Shown here: piece by piece, positions 10,598 through 21,791 of the stretch
Layout of the letters: each line of letters begins with the position of its first letter
Numbering within the stretch: position 1 is the first letter of the stretch
Source of the DNA: Ptiloglossa arizonensis
Taxonomy: Eukaryota; Arthropoda; Insecta; Hymenoptera; Colletidae
Direction: 5' to 3'
DNA length: 64,000 bases
Assembly (NCBI RefSeq): GCF_051014685.1
Contig: NC_135048.1
Location: forward strand, 26,802,543-26,866,542
The notes under the pieces: generated by a model
Seen by the model: the letters and a program-made list of their open reading frames with translations, nothing else
Databases searched by the model: none
What the model was told of the DNA's origin: nothing
Made by a program: the position numbers and the translations under genes

Positions 10598-11264
10598 GAC
10601 ACAGTAGTGTATATAATAATACAAAAATATGTAGTAGTGTTACTTGTTTTTGTGACACTTTCTCGAGGGAGGCTTGAAATATAGTATTCTGTACCATGAT
10701 TTTACTCCGAATTTTCGTAAGAAATGGTTTTTGATTTATTTTAATTGAAGAGTATTTGAATCGTTTTAGTAAACTTTTTCTGTATTTATAATTCTTATCG
10801 TTTGTAAATTAAATATTCTTTTCACGTTCAATCTTCAAACTGAATTAAGTGAATATTCTTTTCCCCGTTCGATTGTCGGAATGAATATTTTTCGTTTCAA
10901 TTTGAATGTACGTAAAGGTGTGCTGGTTTAACTTAAATATTCTTTTCACGGTGGAGGAAACGGAACGGGGAAGAAGGGAAAGTTTGAAGTGTCCCTCGAG
11001 GAAGGGAAAGAGTGTCCGGAGAATAAGTGACGGTACGTGTTTTTGAAATTTATCAGCGAGCGTGAATATTTTTCGAAACAACGAAAGAGGTACACGGGGC
11101 GAAAAATGTGTCTGACTAAGGACAATCCGTTTCCACTCGCCTCGCACCCTGCTTACGCGATCGATAATACGTTATTGGGTTTCACCGAGATCTTTCATGG
11201 TGCATTGTACTTTGTTTCCAATTTCGTCAACGAGCGGGCAAATATTGCTGATAATCACGAAATA
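10598..11264. other. AT-rich spacer with short AATATTCTTTTC repeats
   Basis: Between about 10805 and 10950 the words AAATATTCTTTTCACG, GAATATTCTTTTCCCCG, GAATATTTTTCG and AAATATTCTTTTCACG recur about every 40-55 bp, forming a decayed four-copy repeat. Further on (10960-11260) the sequence is unique. The open frames at 10845-11147 (minus) and 11037-11444 (plus) overlap each other and the next array, and look non-coding. Confidence 0.5.
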
Positions 11265-11695
11265 ATATATTCGGATAAATTAAAATGTAATGAATTCAGT
11301 GTATGTATAATATATTTGGATAAATTAAAATATAATGAATTCAGTGTATTTATAATTTATTCGGATGAATTAAAATATAATGAATTCAGTGTATGTATAA
11401 TATATTCAGATAAATTAAAATATAACAAATTCAGTCTATACTGAATTATATAAATATATAGTATATGAAGTATATACTGAATAATATAAATATATAGTAT
11501 ATGAAGTATATACTGAATAATATAAATATATAATATATGAAGTTTATACTGAATTATATAAATATATAGTATATGAAATATATACTGAATAATATAAATA
11601 TATAAGATATGAAGCATATACCGAATATATATAATATATTCAGATAAATTAAAATACAATAAATTCAAAATATATCACAAATAATATATTCAGAT
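11265..11695. repeat. AT-rich double minisatellite (45-bp then 36-bp units)
   Basis: About four 45-bp units (GATAAATTAAAATATAATGA, then ATTCAGTGTATGTATAATAT) span 11265-11440. They are followed by about five 36-bp units (TACTGAATAATATAAATATA, then TAGTATATGAAGTATA) to about 11625 and one more 45-bp-type unit to about 11700. Both periods are multiples of three, which keeps frames open on both strands (11037-11444 plus, 11357-11668 minus). The TATACTGAATAATATA core links the two unit types through the shared ATTCAG word. Confidence 0.92.
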
Positions 11696-11699
11696 GCAA

Positions 11700-12680
11700 A
11701 ATCTCTTTTCACTTGCACGTCGATACAGAAGAATAATCTTAACATTTATACCCTTTCTTATCGCACCTATTAAAAGTTTCTCACCTCGTTACGAAAAATC
11801 TCTACCTTTTTTACACTACCGACCTAAAAAAAAAAAACAATTGCCCAAGTGCACTCAACTGTTCTTATGCACAAGTGCGAAAGAAACTATAAACACTGTT
11901 CTAGATATTTTCTCTTTCGAATAAAATACCTAAAGAACATAAATACGCGATACAATCGATACAGAAAAATAATCTTAACATTTATACCCTTTCTTATCGC
12001 ACCTATTAAAAGTTTCTCACCTCAGTACCAACTAACCTCTACCTACTTTACACTCCCAACCTAAAAAAAGAAATAATTGCACAAGTGCACTCAGCTGCTC
12101 TTTTCCACAAGTATAAAAGAAACTATAGACACTATTCTAAATATTTTCTCTTTCGAATAAAATACCTACAGAACAGAAATACGCGATACAATCGATACAG
12201 AAACTTACTTACACTAACCTTTACATTACCAACCTAAAAAGAAAACAATTGCACAAGTGCACTCAACTGCTCTTTTCCACAAGTATAAAAGAAACTATAG
12301 GCACTATTCTACATATTTTCTCTTTCGAATAAAATACCTACAGAACAGAAATACGCGATACAATCGATACAGAAACTTACTTACACTAACCTTTACATTA
12401 CCAACCTAAAAAAAAAACAATTGCACAAGTGCACTCAGCTGCTTTTATACAAGTATAAAAGAAACTATAGACACTGTTCTAAATATTTTCTCTTTCGAAT
12501 AAAATACCTACAGAACAGAAATACGCGATACAATCGATACAGAAACTTACTTACACTAACCTTTACATTACCAACCTAAAAAAAAAACAATTGCACAAGT
12601 GCACTCAGCTGCTCTTATACACAAGTATAAAAGAAACTATAGACACTGTTCTACATAATTTCTCTTTCGAATAAAATACT
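11700..12680. repeat. Tandem array, unit about 172 bp (first unit about 233 bp), 5 copies
   Basis: The word CAATTGCACAAGTGCACTCA (CAATTGCCCAAGTGCACTCA in the first unit) recurs near 11840, 12073, 12246, 12417 and 12590. Units also contain AAAGAAACTATAGACACT, TTTTCTCTTTCGAATAAAAT and ACGCGATACAATCGATACAG. The first two units carry an additional 60-bp piece (AATCTTAACATTTATACCC, CTATTAAAAGTTTCTCACCTC) that the last three have lost. The last three are nearly identical and lie next to the CpG-rich block at 12690. Confidence 0.93.
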
Positions 12681-12684
12681 CTCC

Positions 12685-13200
12685 GGGAAGAAGATAAACC
12701 CGCGACAGGTCCCCGGGACGAGATTCACTTATCGCCAGGTGAAACGACCTGTAGCTCGAAAGCGCAGGCGTGTGCGCTACCGTGCGCCCGCTCGGCGTGT
12801 GCGTGCGTGTGATCCCACGACCCGGGCGCCGGGCCCTGCGACTTGAATTTGTCGCTCCATATCTCGTCCCGGAATTTATGAAAGCCGGCCTCGCCATAAT
12901 TTACGCGGCTAGAATCGCGCGCAGTAAATAACACCGGACAAAGCGATGCAGCGAAGGTGCAGGAGGCGGCCCCCGGCGCCGTACCCTGCGGAATTCAGGA
13001 CCCGTGCCCTCGCGAGAATTTGGTAACGCTGGGACGTAATAAATCGCGGCTCTACGATTATCAGAATCCACGCAATTTGCATCAATAAAGGAACCGTGCA
13101 CCGGTGGCTAATTACTTTGGAGAAATAACGGGCCGCGTGACGTTCCGGAATTAATGCGCTTGTTTCGCGGAGGTTGCGCTTTTTTTTTCAACTGTCTTGA
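12685..13200. other. Unique CpG-rich block, candidate regulatory DNA
   Basis: Sharp transition from the AT-rich array to GC-rich sequence with GGGCGCCGGGCCC, CGGGACGAG and homeodomain-like AT cores (GCTAATTACTT near 13108, GAATTAATGCGC near 13150, CGCCATAATTTACG near 12893). Three overlapping minus-strand frames (12637-12897, 12725-12934, 12901-13101) encode no recognisable product. No gene is called. Confidence 0.45.
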
Positions 13201-13249
13201 CTCTATTCGAGCGTGTCTCGATGAATGAACAGGAATTTTGAACGGGATA

Positions 13250-14040
13250 TCTTTCGAACGAAATGTTTCGTACAGGATTGTCACTGATACGTTAACGGTA
13301 AGTGTTGACGTTGAAAGTAGAAAACGTTTTACTTCTACTAAAAGTAGAAAGTAGAAGAAGATCGAACGATTGTCTTTTGTGCAATTTGGGCTCGAGGTAT
13401 CTTTCGAGAATTAAAGTACTATAGCGTTAACAAATTCGATCGAAGGAGTATTTGCAACACGATGGTAGTTCTCTGTAAATAATTTTGTGGACCGAACGAG
13501 ATGTACGTGGAAAAATAGATAAGTTTCGAAAATTTTAATTTAGAAGTTATTGATAATATGGTTAGTTATTGATGTGCTTTTATAGCACAGTACTCTGAGA
13601 GCACAATGTGAAAAATAGTGTAATCTCGTATTGATAAGAGAAAATGGTATTTTTAATCGTATGTAGAAAAATAGATAAGTTTCGAGAATTTTAATTTAGA
13701 AGTTATTAATAAGAGAAAATGGTATCTTTAATCGTGCGTGGAAAAAAAGATAAGTTTGAAAAATGTTAATTTAGAAGTTATTATAAATGAAAAGTATCAT
13801 AGTGCTAACAAATTCGATCGAAGGAGTATTTGCAGCACGATGGTAATTCTCTGTAAATGATTTCGTTGGCCGAACGAGACGTACGTAGAAAAAGAGATAT
13901 GTTTCGAGAATTTTAATTTAGAAGTTATTGATAAGAGAAAGTGGTATCTTTAATTGTACGAGGAAAAAAAGATAAGTTTGAAGAATGTTAATTTAGAAGT
14001 TATTCCAAGTGAAAATATTAACTTACATACTTTTCCCCAC
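13250..14040. repeat. Diverged tandem repeats, long unit about 380 bp with shorter sub-units
   Basis: A block with AACAAATTCGATCGAAGGAG, TATTTGCA(A/G)CACGATGGTA and TTCTCTGTAAATGATTT occurs at about 13427-13495 and again at about 13806-13870. A shorter piece (GATAAGTTTCGA(A/G)AATTTTAA, TTTAGAAGTTATT) recurs near 13518, 13673, 13749, 13900 and 13970. At 13576-13620 lies a segment almost identical to part of the array at 15.0-16.1 kb (see findings). Confidence 0.8.
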
Positions 14041-14082
14041 AAAAGTAACTTCTTCTCCCTAATCGCCTCGTGTAACTATTGT

Positions 14083-14210
14083 GTTGTTTGAAAAGTCATT
14101 TCATTTTCAAAAATGGAGAATATATAATTCAATAAAATATTTAAACACTCTAAAAAAATCATGTCTCATTTTCACCAAAAACAAAAAAAAACCGAAACGA
14201 CTTTCCGAAG
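14083..14210 (+). repeat. Dispersed repeat copy 2 (pairs with 10477-10597)
   Basis: Begins GTTGTTTGAAAAG, contains AAAATGGAGAATATATAA, CTAAAAAAATCATGTC, TCATTTTCACCA and ends GACTTTCCGAA, in the same order and direction as the first copy. An A-rich insertion (AAAACAAAAAAAAACC) accounts for most of the length difference. Confidence 0.7.
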
Positions 14211-15004
14211 AACCCAATAAATCCACGCAAAATCGTTTGAAAGATTCTCAATCTCCGAGAGATCGAAGCGTGTCGTAACCGTATCGTTGTACAAAATGGC
14301 GCGCGCTCCTGTCCGAAAAACTAACCCGGTCTCGATTCTAACGCGTTCGATCGCATCGTCCGTCGTGTACCCCGTACGAGTATCGTTCTCTCGATTCGTT
14401 CCAGATCGAGCCGTCCTAATTATCGCCCCCGTCGATTTCCAAACGGGGAACCGGGTTAAGCGTAAATAAATTTCGAGAGACCGGTACCGAACGATCTCTC
14501 GCGCTAGTCACTTCCGCGAGGTCTCCTCCGGTCCGGGTACCGATCCGCTTGTACTCCCTCGTCTCATGCCGGGTGCATGAGCTCGAATCACCGAACAGAA
14601 TCTAATTACCGCCTAATTAGGACGATCGTGTATCGTCGGGGGCGATTGCATCGGACAACGAGTTAAGGACCGGTGCACGGCGCGCCGATAGGCCATAATT
14701 TCCTTTCCGCGAACGACTTTCGGTACACGGTGAAAATGATTAGCGACAAAGCAGGGCAACCGATCGCGACTCGATCGTTAATTACCGCTACACCGTGTGA
14801 TACCGTTCCCGTGATTTTTCCGTACGATGGCTCATGCACGAGCGCGTCCGCTACCAGTCGCTCGCTGGGACCGTTCCGGCTGTCGCGTTTACCACGAATT
14901 TGCCGACACAACGAAACTCGAGCGGTCGTTCAACGACGGGTACACCGGCCTTATGGTACGAGATCAATGTTTACGCGTCGATCGAAAATTAAACGAGGTC
15001 GTAC
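14211..15004. other. Unique CpG-rich block, candidate regulatory DNA
   Basis: GC-rich with clustered homeodomain-like cores: TCTAATTACCGCCTAATTAG near 14600 and GTTAATTACCGCT near 14776. Frames on both strands (14663-14911 minus, 14673-15023 and 14827-15057 plus) overlap and have no recognisable features. The right end passes directly into the next array, whose first unit begins in what looks like the edge of this block. Confidence 0.45.
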
Positions 15005-16140
15005 AACGCGGTGTCAAAATTGAGGCAGGTCTCGTAAAACGTGGTACGAGAATGTAGGACAACTCTCGTAAAGAATGCTCTGGTTCTAGTGTAATGTCGA
15101 CTCTTTTAGGGTATAGTATTCTGAGAGTAGAATGTGAATATTGTGACAATGTGTAATGTGTGTATCATGGTGTCAAAATTGAGGCAGGTCTCGTAAAACG
15201 TGGTACGATAATGTAGGGCAACTCTCGTAAAGAATGCTCTGGTTCTAGTGTAATGTCGACTCTTTTAGGGTATAGTATTCTGAGAGTAGAATGTGAATAT
15301 TGTGACAATGTGTAATGTGTGTATCATGGTGTAAAAATTGCGACACGTCTTGTAAATCTAAATCGTAATAAAGTAGGACAATTCTCGTATAACGCGAATG
15401 CTTTAGTTGTAGTGTAATATCGACTCTTTTGGAGTACAATATTCTGAGAGCACAGTGTGAAAATTGTGACAATGTGTACTGTGTGTATCATGGTGTAAAA
15501 ATTGCGAGACTTCTCTTAAAACATGGTACGATAAAGTAGAACAACCCTCGTATAACACGAATGCTTTGGATCTAGTGTAATCTTGACCCTTTTAGAGTAC
15601 AGTATTCTGAGAGTACAATGTGAAAATTATGATAATCTGTAATGTGTGTAACACGGTATAAAAATTGTAACATGTCTTGTAAATCGTGGCTTGGTAAAGT
15701 AGGACAACCCTCGTATAACACGAATACTTTGGTTCTAGTGTAATCTTGAGCCTCTTAGAGTACAGTATTCTGAGAGCACAATGTGAAAATTGTAACAATC
15801 TGTAATGTGTGTATCATGGTGTAAAAATTGCGACAGGTCTCGTAAAACATAGACAATCCTCGTATAATACGAATGCTTTGGTTCTGAATGTATGGCTTTT
15901 ATAACACAGTACTCTGAGAGCACAATGTGAAAAATAGTCTTTCTATAATATGATATTCTTATAGGTTTATCCTTGGACAACCCTCGTATAGCACGAATAC
16001 TTTGTACTGATTCTAGATTGAGTGTTCAGTCTCTCTCTCGACCCTCTTATAACACGATACTCTGAGAACAGTCTCCCTATAATATAATATTCTTATAGAT
16101 TTAAACTTGAACAACCCCCATACAGCACAAATGTCTCGTA
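15005..16140. repeat. Tandem array, unit about 155-165 bp, about 7 copies
   Basis: Units run GTGTCAAAATTGAGGCAGGT, CTCGTAAAACGTGGTACGA, AATGCTCTGGTTCTAGTGTA, TCGACTCTTTTAGGGTATAG, TATTCTGAGAGTA and TGTAATGTGTGTATCATG. The first two, touching the CpG-rich block, differ at only about two positions. Later units accumulate changes and the last two (15890-16140) are truncated and strongly decayed. Minus-strand frames (15245-15472, 15592-15798, 15735-15980) merely read individual units. Confidence 0.93.
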
Positions 16141-16864
16141 TTGGTTCTAGGTTATACTTAACACGAAACGAATTGACCGTGTTACAGAAGTTTGTAACGT
16201 AAATTCGATCACCGAAAGTATCGCGTTTCTCTTCTAAGAATCGATTGTTCAATTCACGATTAAACCCAGCACCGATACTCGTCGCAGTATTTTTGTATCG
16301 AGTTTAACCGAACGAATCCACGATACAGCTTGGTATAATGTAAGAGGACTGCAGAATACGAGACCGTATAATACAAGAGGCCGAGTCCAGACGGGAGAAG
16401 GAAGAAGAACAGCAACCTGGAAGTGAGAATCGGCAAACATCGAGGAAACGAAAGAGTAAGCAACGTCTGGGGTACCGGATGAGGAGGAATGTGGAAAATA
16501 AAACACGCGTAAAATAGCTAACAGAAAGTGAAAGCAATAGTCGAGCAAACATGGGGATTAGCAGCGAGGAATTTCAGAGATGACTTCGAGAGAAGGTTAT
16601 GGCTTCTCCGTAGGGAAAGTACAAAGAATCACAATACGTTGAACGGTCGGGAGGACTGGACCGCGCACGCATGAATGCGCAAATCTAGAAAATCTCCGAG
16701 ATAAACGTACGATAAGTGCGACTGGTGTCGAGAAAAAAGTGAAACCAGGGAAATCCCCTACTGAGAGAGTATGAGAGGGAAGAGGTTAGTTGGGGAGAGA
16801 CGTAGGACGAAAAACGTGGAAATAGAATTCTCGAGAGGAAATGTCATAGTTCTGAGGGAGGAGA
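16141..16864. other. Unique sequence, purine-rich towards the right
   Basis: No repeat or gene recognised. From about 16370 the plus strand becomes purine-rich (GGCCGAGTCCAGACGGGAG, GAAGGAAGAAGAACAGC), beginning a purine-rich domain of several kilobases. The 16249-16548 minus frame and its overlapping partners owe their Ser/Phe/Leu content to the complementary pyrimidine tracts. Confidence 0.45.
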
Positions 16865-17400
16865 TTAAAGAAGGGAATGGGGGGGGAGTAATTGAATCGA
16901 TGATCGGAAGAATCTATGAATTTGCAATGTTTGATTGCGTTGAAGCGCGAAAATCAGAATTTTAAGAGGAAGTAACACAGATATGGACAAGGAGATTAAA
17001 AGAAGAAAGTATCTTAGAGAAATGAATAGAACAGAGATTGAAAAATTGGTAAATTTACAATTTCCAGTTGGTCCAAGCAGAGGAATATATATAATTAAAG
17101 AAACGAGTAAAGTAGAGTAATCGAACAGGTAATTGAAGTCTGTAAATTTGCAATCTCTAATAGAAGTAAGAATGCATAAACCAGATGTTTGAGAGAAAAT
17201 AGCACAAGTGTAAAACAATTGCAGAGATCACAGGAAGGAGGTAGTCTAGAGAAAGGAACAGAACGAACTAATAGTCGAAGAAGTTTATAAATTTGCAATC
17301 GAACGAGAAAGTGGGTATACTTACAAAATTGCCAAGATCAAGAGAACAGAGTAATCGAACCGGTAATAGAATTGTTCAAAAACAACAATACTTAATTTCG
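16865..17400. repeat. Degenerate purine-rich repeats of about 130 bp
   Basis: The words GAATTTGCAATGTTTGA, AAATTTACAATTTCCAG, AAATTTGCAATCTCTAA and AAATTTGCAATCGAACG recur near 16918, 17051, 17146 and 17288, with GAGTAATCGAACAGGTAATTG or a close match before several of them. The order of words is kept but identity is low, so this is an old array. Confidence 0.65.
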
Positions 17401-17439
17401 CCGGAGAAAAGTCACCAAAATGAGAATTGTAGAAAAAAT

Positions 17440-17725
17440 AATATACTAGATTGTTCGATAAATGTCACGTCCTGTAAAACTTATTCAATAACCTATCATT
17501 GTACAAAAATATAAGAATACCGAACGAACAAGCTTATACTAGATTGTTCGATAAATCTCACGTCCTGTCAAACTTATTCAATAACCTATCATTGTACAAA
17601 AATATAAGAATACCGAACGAACAAGCTTATACTAGATTGTTCGATAAATCTCACGTTCTGTAAAACTTATTCAATAACCTATCATTGTACAAAAATATAA
17701 GAATACCAAACGAAGAATCAGAGTG
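17440..17725. repeat. Tandem repeat, unit about 92 bp, 3 copies
   Basis: TACTAGATTGTTCGATAAAT occurs near 17446, 17538 and 17630. Each is followed by CACG(T/C)(C/T)CTGT(A/C)AAACTTATT, CAATAACCTATCATTGTAC and AAAAATATAAGAATACC. Copies differ at only a handful of positions. The array adjoins the CpG-rich block at 17730. Confidence 0.95.
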
Positions 17726-17729
17726 ATGC

Positions 17730-18560
17730 AGTCATTGGTTGCAAAAGACCGTGAATTCGTGATCCCTGATCGATGAGCGTTGCTCGTTGCGTAGAATTGG
17801 CGCGAAGAAATCTACAACTCGTGTATCTATTTCGATCGTTGTAAATCCCGCCAAAAGCGCGACGATCCGCCTGGATCGGTGCCCGTTACCCAATCTCATT
17901 ACCATAATCGGGCAGAGTCCCGATCTAACGCGTCCACGCGAAATCTCTCGATTCGCGCGTCCGTGTCGGCTCCTGTAATGTGCCGCGCGAGTCCGGCAAT
18001 TACTCGAGGCCCCGAGGAAATAAAATTGCGCCGGTTCGCAAACAGTCGGCGCGAGTGGCTGCACGCGGTGCTCTAGGCGTTGATCCGCGAGAGACTTTGA
18101 AGAGGAAAGAGGGAACGAGGAGGTGGAGGATGAGGATGGGGAGGAGAAGGAGGAGGAGGAAAGGCGAGGTAAGGACACCTGCGTCGCATCGAGCAACAAG
18201 GAGGACGAAGACGCGCGAGAAGGCCCAGTAACTGCTGGCCGCGCGGCTTAATGACGATGTTAATTAATATATTTGAAGCGTCGGCGACGGCACGGACGCA
18301 GCTCGCGCGGATTAGCATAAGCAAACGCGGCGAAGCGAGTCCTTTGAGCCGCGCTTCTAGAAGTGTTAATTCCTCGCTAGGTCGCGCCGTGGTCAGGTGA
18401 TTCTGCGGACGAGGGCAGCCGACGCGTCGTCGGATCCGTGGAAACGGAAACGAAGAATGGGAATGGAGATTGTAGGCGAGGAACGAATCGTTCGTGCTTG
18501 GCACGGAGAAGTGGATCACGTGCGCGAAGAATCGAGTTAACGGAGGGTGCGAGTACAATG
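17730..18560. other. Unique CpG-rich block, candidate regulatory DNA
   Basis: Contains CTTAATGACGATGTTAATTAATATATTTG near 18248 (AT-rich homeodomain-like cores), CGCGCGGATTAGCATAAGC near 18306 and a purine tract at 18100-18165. Several overlapping frames on both strands (17732-18199 minus, 17980-18231 plus and others) cannot all be coding, and none shows a domain. The 275-codon minus-strand frame 18073-18900 starts in the neighbouring purine-rich array and reads into this block. Confidence 0.45.
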
Positions 18561-20250
18561 TATCGGCGAGGGTGAACGAAATGGGGGTTCCAGGTGCGAG
18601 GGAGTCGAAGGAAGAGATGTGGGGATGAGGAGAGAGGGATTGATAGGGTATACTATGGAGATCGAAAGAATGTGGTTTAGAGTGGGAAAAGTAGTAATGA
18701 TCAGAAGAGGTCGTGATAGAGAGAACGTAGGATGAAGTTATTAGAATGGAGACTTTAGTGAAGGAGAACGAAATTGAAGTTTGAGGTAGAAAGGAAGAGA
18801 TATAGAGCTGGGGAGATAGAGCAGAATAGAGAATACTATGAAGATCGAAAGAATATAGTGTAGTGTGGTAATAGTAGTAATAGTCAGAAGATATCGTCAT
18901 AGAGAGAACACACGATGAAGTAATTAGAATGTAGACTTTAGAGAAGGAGAACCAAATTGAACTTTGAGGTATAAAGGAAGAGATGTAGGGTTGAGGAGAT
19001 AGAGCAGGATAGAGAACACTATGAATATCAAAAGAATGTAGTTGAGAATGATAAGAGTAGTAATAGTCAGAAGAGGTCGTGATAGAGAGAACCTAGGATG
19101 AAGTAATTATGATGTAGACTTTAGTGAAGGAGAATGATATTGAAATTTAAGGCAGAAAGGAAGAAATATGGAGGTGAGAAGATAGAGCAGAATAGAGAAT
19201 ACTATGAATATCGAAAGAATGTAGTTAAGAGTGGTAAAAATAGTAATAATCAGAAGAGGTCGTAATAGAGAGAACTCAGGATGTAGACTTTAGTGAAGGA
19301 GAACGAAATTGAAGTTTGAGGTAGAAAAGAAGAGATATAGAGCTAAGGAAATAGAGCAGGATAGAGAACACTATGGAAATCGAAAGAATGTAGCTGAGAG
19401 TGATAAGAGTAGTAATAATTAGAAGAGGTCGTAATAGAGAGAACCCAGGATGTAGACTTTAGTGAAGGAGAACGAAATTGAAATTTGAGGTATAAAGGAA
19501 GAGATATAGAGCTGGGGAGATAGAGCAGGATAGAGAACACTATGAAGATCGAAAGAATGTAGTTTAGTGTGGTAATGGTAGTAATAGTCAGAAGATGTCG
19601 TCATAGAGAGAACACACGATAAAGTAATTAGAATGTAGACTTTAGTAAAGGAGAACGAAATTGAAGTTTGAGGTACGATGGAGGAGATATAGAAGAGAAT
19701 GGGCAAAAAGGTGAAGACTGGGGAGATGGAGAGAATGTATGTAGATAGAAGAGGTCGCGGTAGAGAGAATACAAGACGAAGTAATTACGATTTAATTTTT
19801 AACGAAGAAAATTGAAGTTTAAAGGCGAGATCCAATAGACTACTAGAAGTGAGCTACGAAAAGGATTCTTTGAAAGAATATGGTTAGAGAAAGTAGAGAT
19901 CGATGGATAGAGTAACAAGATGAAGTAATTATAGTGTATTGTAATTACTTCTGTGAAGGAGAACGAAATCGAAGTAAGAATGTATGTAGATAATTAGAAG
20001 AGGTCATAATGGAGAGAACACACGTTGGAGCAATTACAACGTAGTTCTTAGCGAAACAAAATGAAATGGAAATTTTAGATACGAGAAGATTCGAAGTCGA
20101 GAGAAGAGCTACATGGAGGTTGCTGAAAATAATCTTCACGAAGAAGCATATGAAGAGGATTCTTCGCGAGAATATAATTAGAGGAGATATAAATCAACAG
20201 AAGAAATAATAGAATGAAGTAATTAATCTTCGGTGAAGAAGAACGAAACG
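18560..20250. repeat. Purine-rich tandem array, unit about 180 bp, about 8-9 copies
   Basis: Units contain GAGATAGAGCAGGATAGAGA, ACTATGAAGATCGAAAGAAT, GTAGTAATAGTCAGAAGA, CGT(A/C)ATAGAGAGAAC, GAAGTAATTAGAATGTAGAC and TTTAGTGAAGGAGAACGAA. GAGAGAAC words near 18719, 18902, 19085, 19267, 19438 and 19614 give periods of 170-183 bp. The core 18640-19680 is well kept, and from 19700 to 20250 the units decay. The unit length near 180 keeps a minus-strand frame open through single units, giving Ser/Tyr/Phe-rich frames (18073-18900, 19343-19540, 19419-19706), but these break at indels between units. Confidence 0.92.
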
Positions 20251-21239
20251 GTAGGTGTTGCTGAGGAAAGAGAACAAAGGAACCCACGAAGAGAAGTCGA
20301 AAGAATATTTTTAGAAAGAATCACGGTAGAAGCACAGGAAGAATGAACTTGTAAAGAAGATATAGAACTTCCCAGGAGAGGTAGAAAAGGTAACAAGATA
20401 ATCGAGAATAAACGAACGAGTTATCCGCGACGATGTCTTCAGAGAAGAAGAAAATGGAAATGCGATGTTGGAAGAGAATGTCGAAGTCGCAAGAAGAGGT
20501 ACGTGGAATCTGTAGGGAACGGCGAAGTCGGAGGAATCTTTCAACAGGAATCTTCAAGAAGAAGATAAGATAAATGTATGCGTTCCACGAGAAACAGAAG
20601 TAGAAAAAGTAAGAGACTTGCGAACGACACCAGAGAATAGATTGCTAGGACAACAGTAATGAAGAGAAAATGTCGTGAAGAGTTTTCAAGAAGAAAAGAT
20701 ATAAGACCACGAAAGGAAAGAATAAACCCAAGAAAGGAAAACAGAAACGGAGAAGACATAAAAATTGTGAACAAAAAAAAAAAAATGGAGGACGAAGTCT
20801 CTGAGAAACGCGACGAAAACAGCGACGAAAGAAGAGAACACCTGAACGAAGAATAGAAAAAAAGTAGCGGACAATGTCGGACTATTAATAAAACAAATTG
20901 ATGTCAATTCGCTAATGTAATACACACGAAAAACCTAGAACCAAAAATAAAGATATCGAACATCAAAATTGAACAAAACGCTTCCGTTAAAAAATCTTGG
21001 TCCGTCTGTTCTCGTCGAAACTCTATCAGGATAAGAAATTTGTAATCATTTCTATCACCGATCAATTTATCACCAATTTTTAATCAATTCTATCACCTAA
21101 GACCGTCTACTCGAAGCTCTAATATTTAGTACACATAACAAATTTTAACCAATTCCATCTCAAATAATTACAAACACACGAATGTTATTTCGAGCGGAAC
21201 AAAATTCCATAAGATTCTTTAATCGTTCCACAATTTTTG
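20251..21239. other. Purine-rich then AT-rich unique stretch
   Basis: Up to about 20860 the plus strand is strongly purine-rich (GAAGAAGA words, with an A run at 20773-20785), continuing the composition of the array on its left but with no clear period. The 65-codon Lys/Glu/Arg-rich frame at 20659-20856 is what such DNA gives by chance. From 20880 to 21240 the sequence is AT-rich and includes TTTATCACC, ATTTTTAATCAATTCTATCACC word repeats near 21050-21100. No gene seen. Confidence 0.45.
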
Positions 21240-21791
21240 TTAACTTCGTCTAGAGCTTAGAAACTGCTCCCGAGACTTTCGATCGTCGATGTACACGAGA
21301 CGTATCGAGAAAAGAGTGACGGGGGCCCGAAACAAAAGGCGAAACGGGGCACACGAAAAAGAATTAAAGGGGCGACACCGACCCAGGCACGGAAGCGAAG
21401 AAAACGGACCAAAGCGACCATCGAACGACAAAAAAGAAGGCGAGAAGACGAAGAGAAGAAAAAGTCGGCCTTGTGTCACGGCGAAGCGCGAAACGACGCG
21501 TGTGTCCCGCGCGGCGTAGCCTCCTCTTAATGCGAGCCGAGTGCTCGGCAAACAAAGTCGCATTAGTGCGCACCCGATCCATTAATGAAATCAAAACGAA
21601 ACCCCGAGAGAGGTAAGGCGGCAGCGTTCCTTTCGCTCGGATTGCGTCACTGGAGGCTGACCGGTCGGTCCAGCGAGTGTCGGGATCCCACCGTGGGATC
21701 ATCGCCGGGGTACACCCGCCAAGTTATGTCACACCATTATTTCATCCTTTACATCTTCATGCGAGGCGCGCGTCCGCGTATTTCGTCAGAG
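21240..21791. other. Unique CpG-rich block, candidate regulatory DNA
   Basis: GC-rich, with a GCGCCTCCTCTTAATGCGAG-like segment near 21510, GTCGCATTAGTGCGC near 21558 and CCATTAATGAAATC near 21580. Open frames on both strands (21240-21563 and 21364-21702 minus, 21289-21519 plus) overlap for most of their length. They have high Arg content and no recognisable domain. Confidence 0.45.

Noticed and set aside
18073..18900. 275-codon minus-strand frame (Ser/Tyr/Phe-rich repeats)
   Set aside because: It reads a purine-rich tandem array whose period is near 180 bp. Neighbouring units break the frame at indels, and the composition follows from the nucleotide bias.
20659..20856. Small Lys/Glu/Arg-rich protein of 65 codons
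   Set aside because: Composition is fully explained by the purine-rich strand, and nothing suggests a start or conserved sequence.
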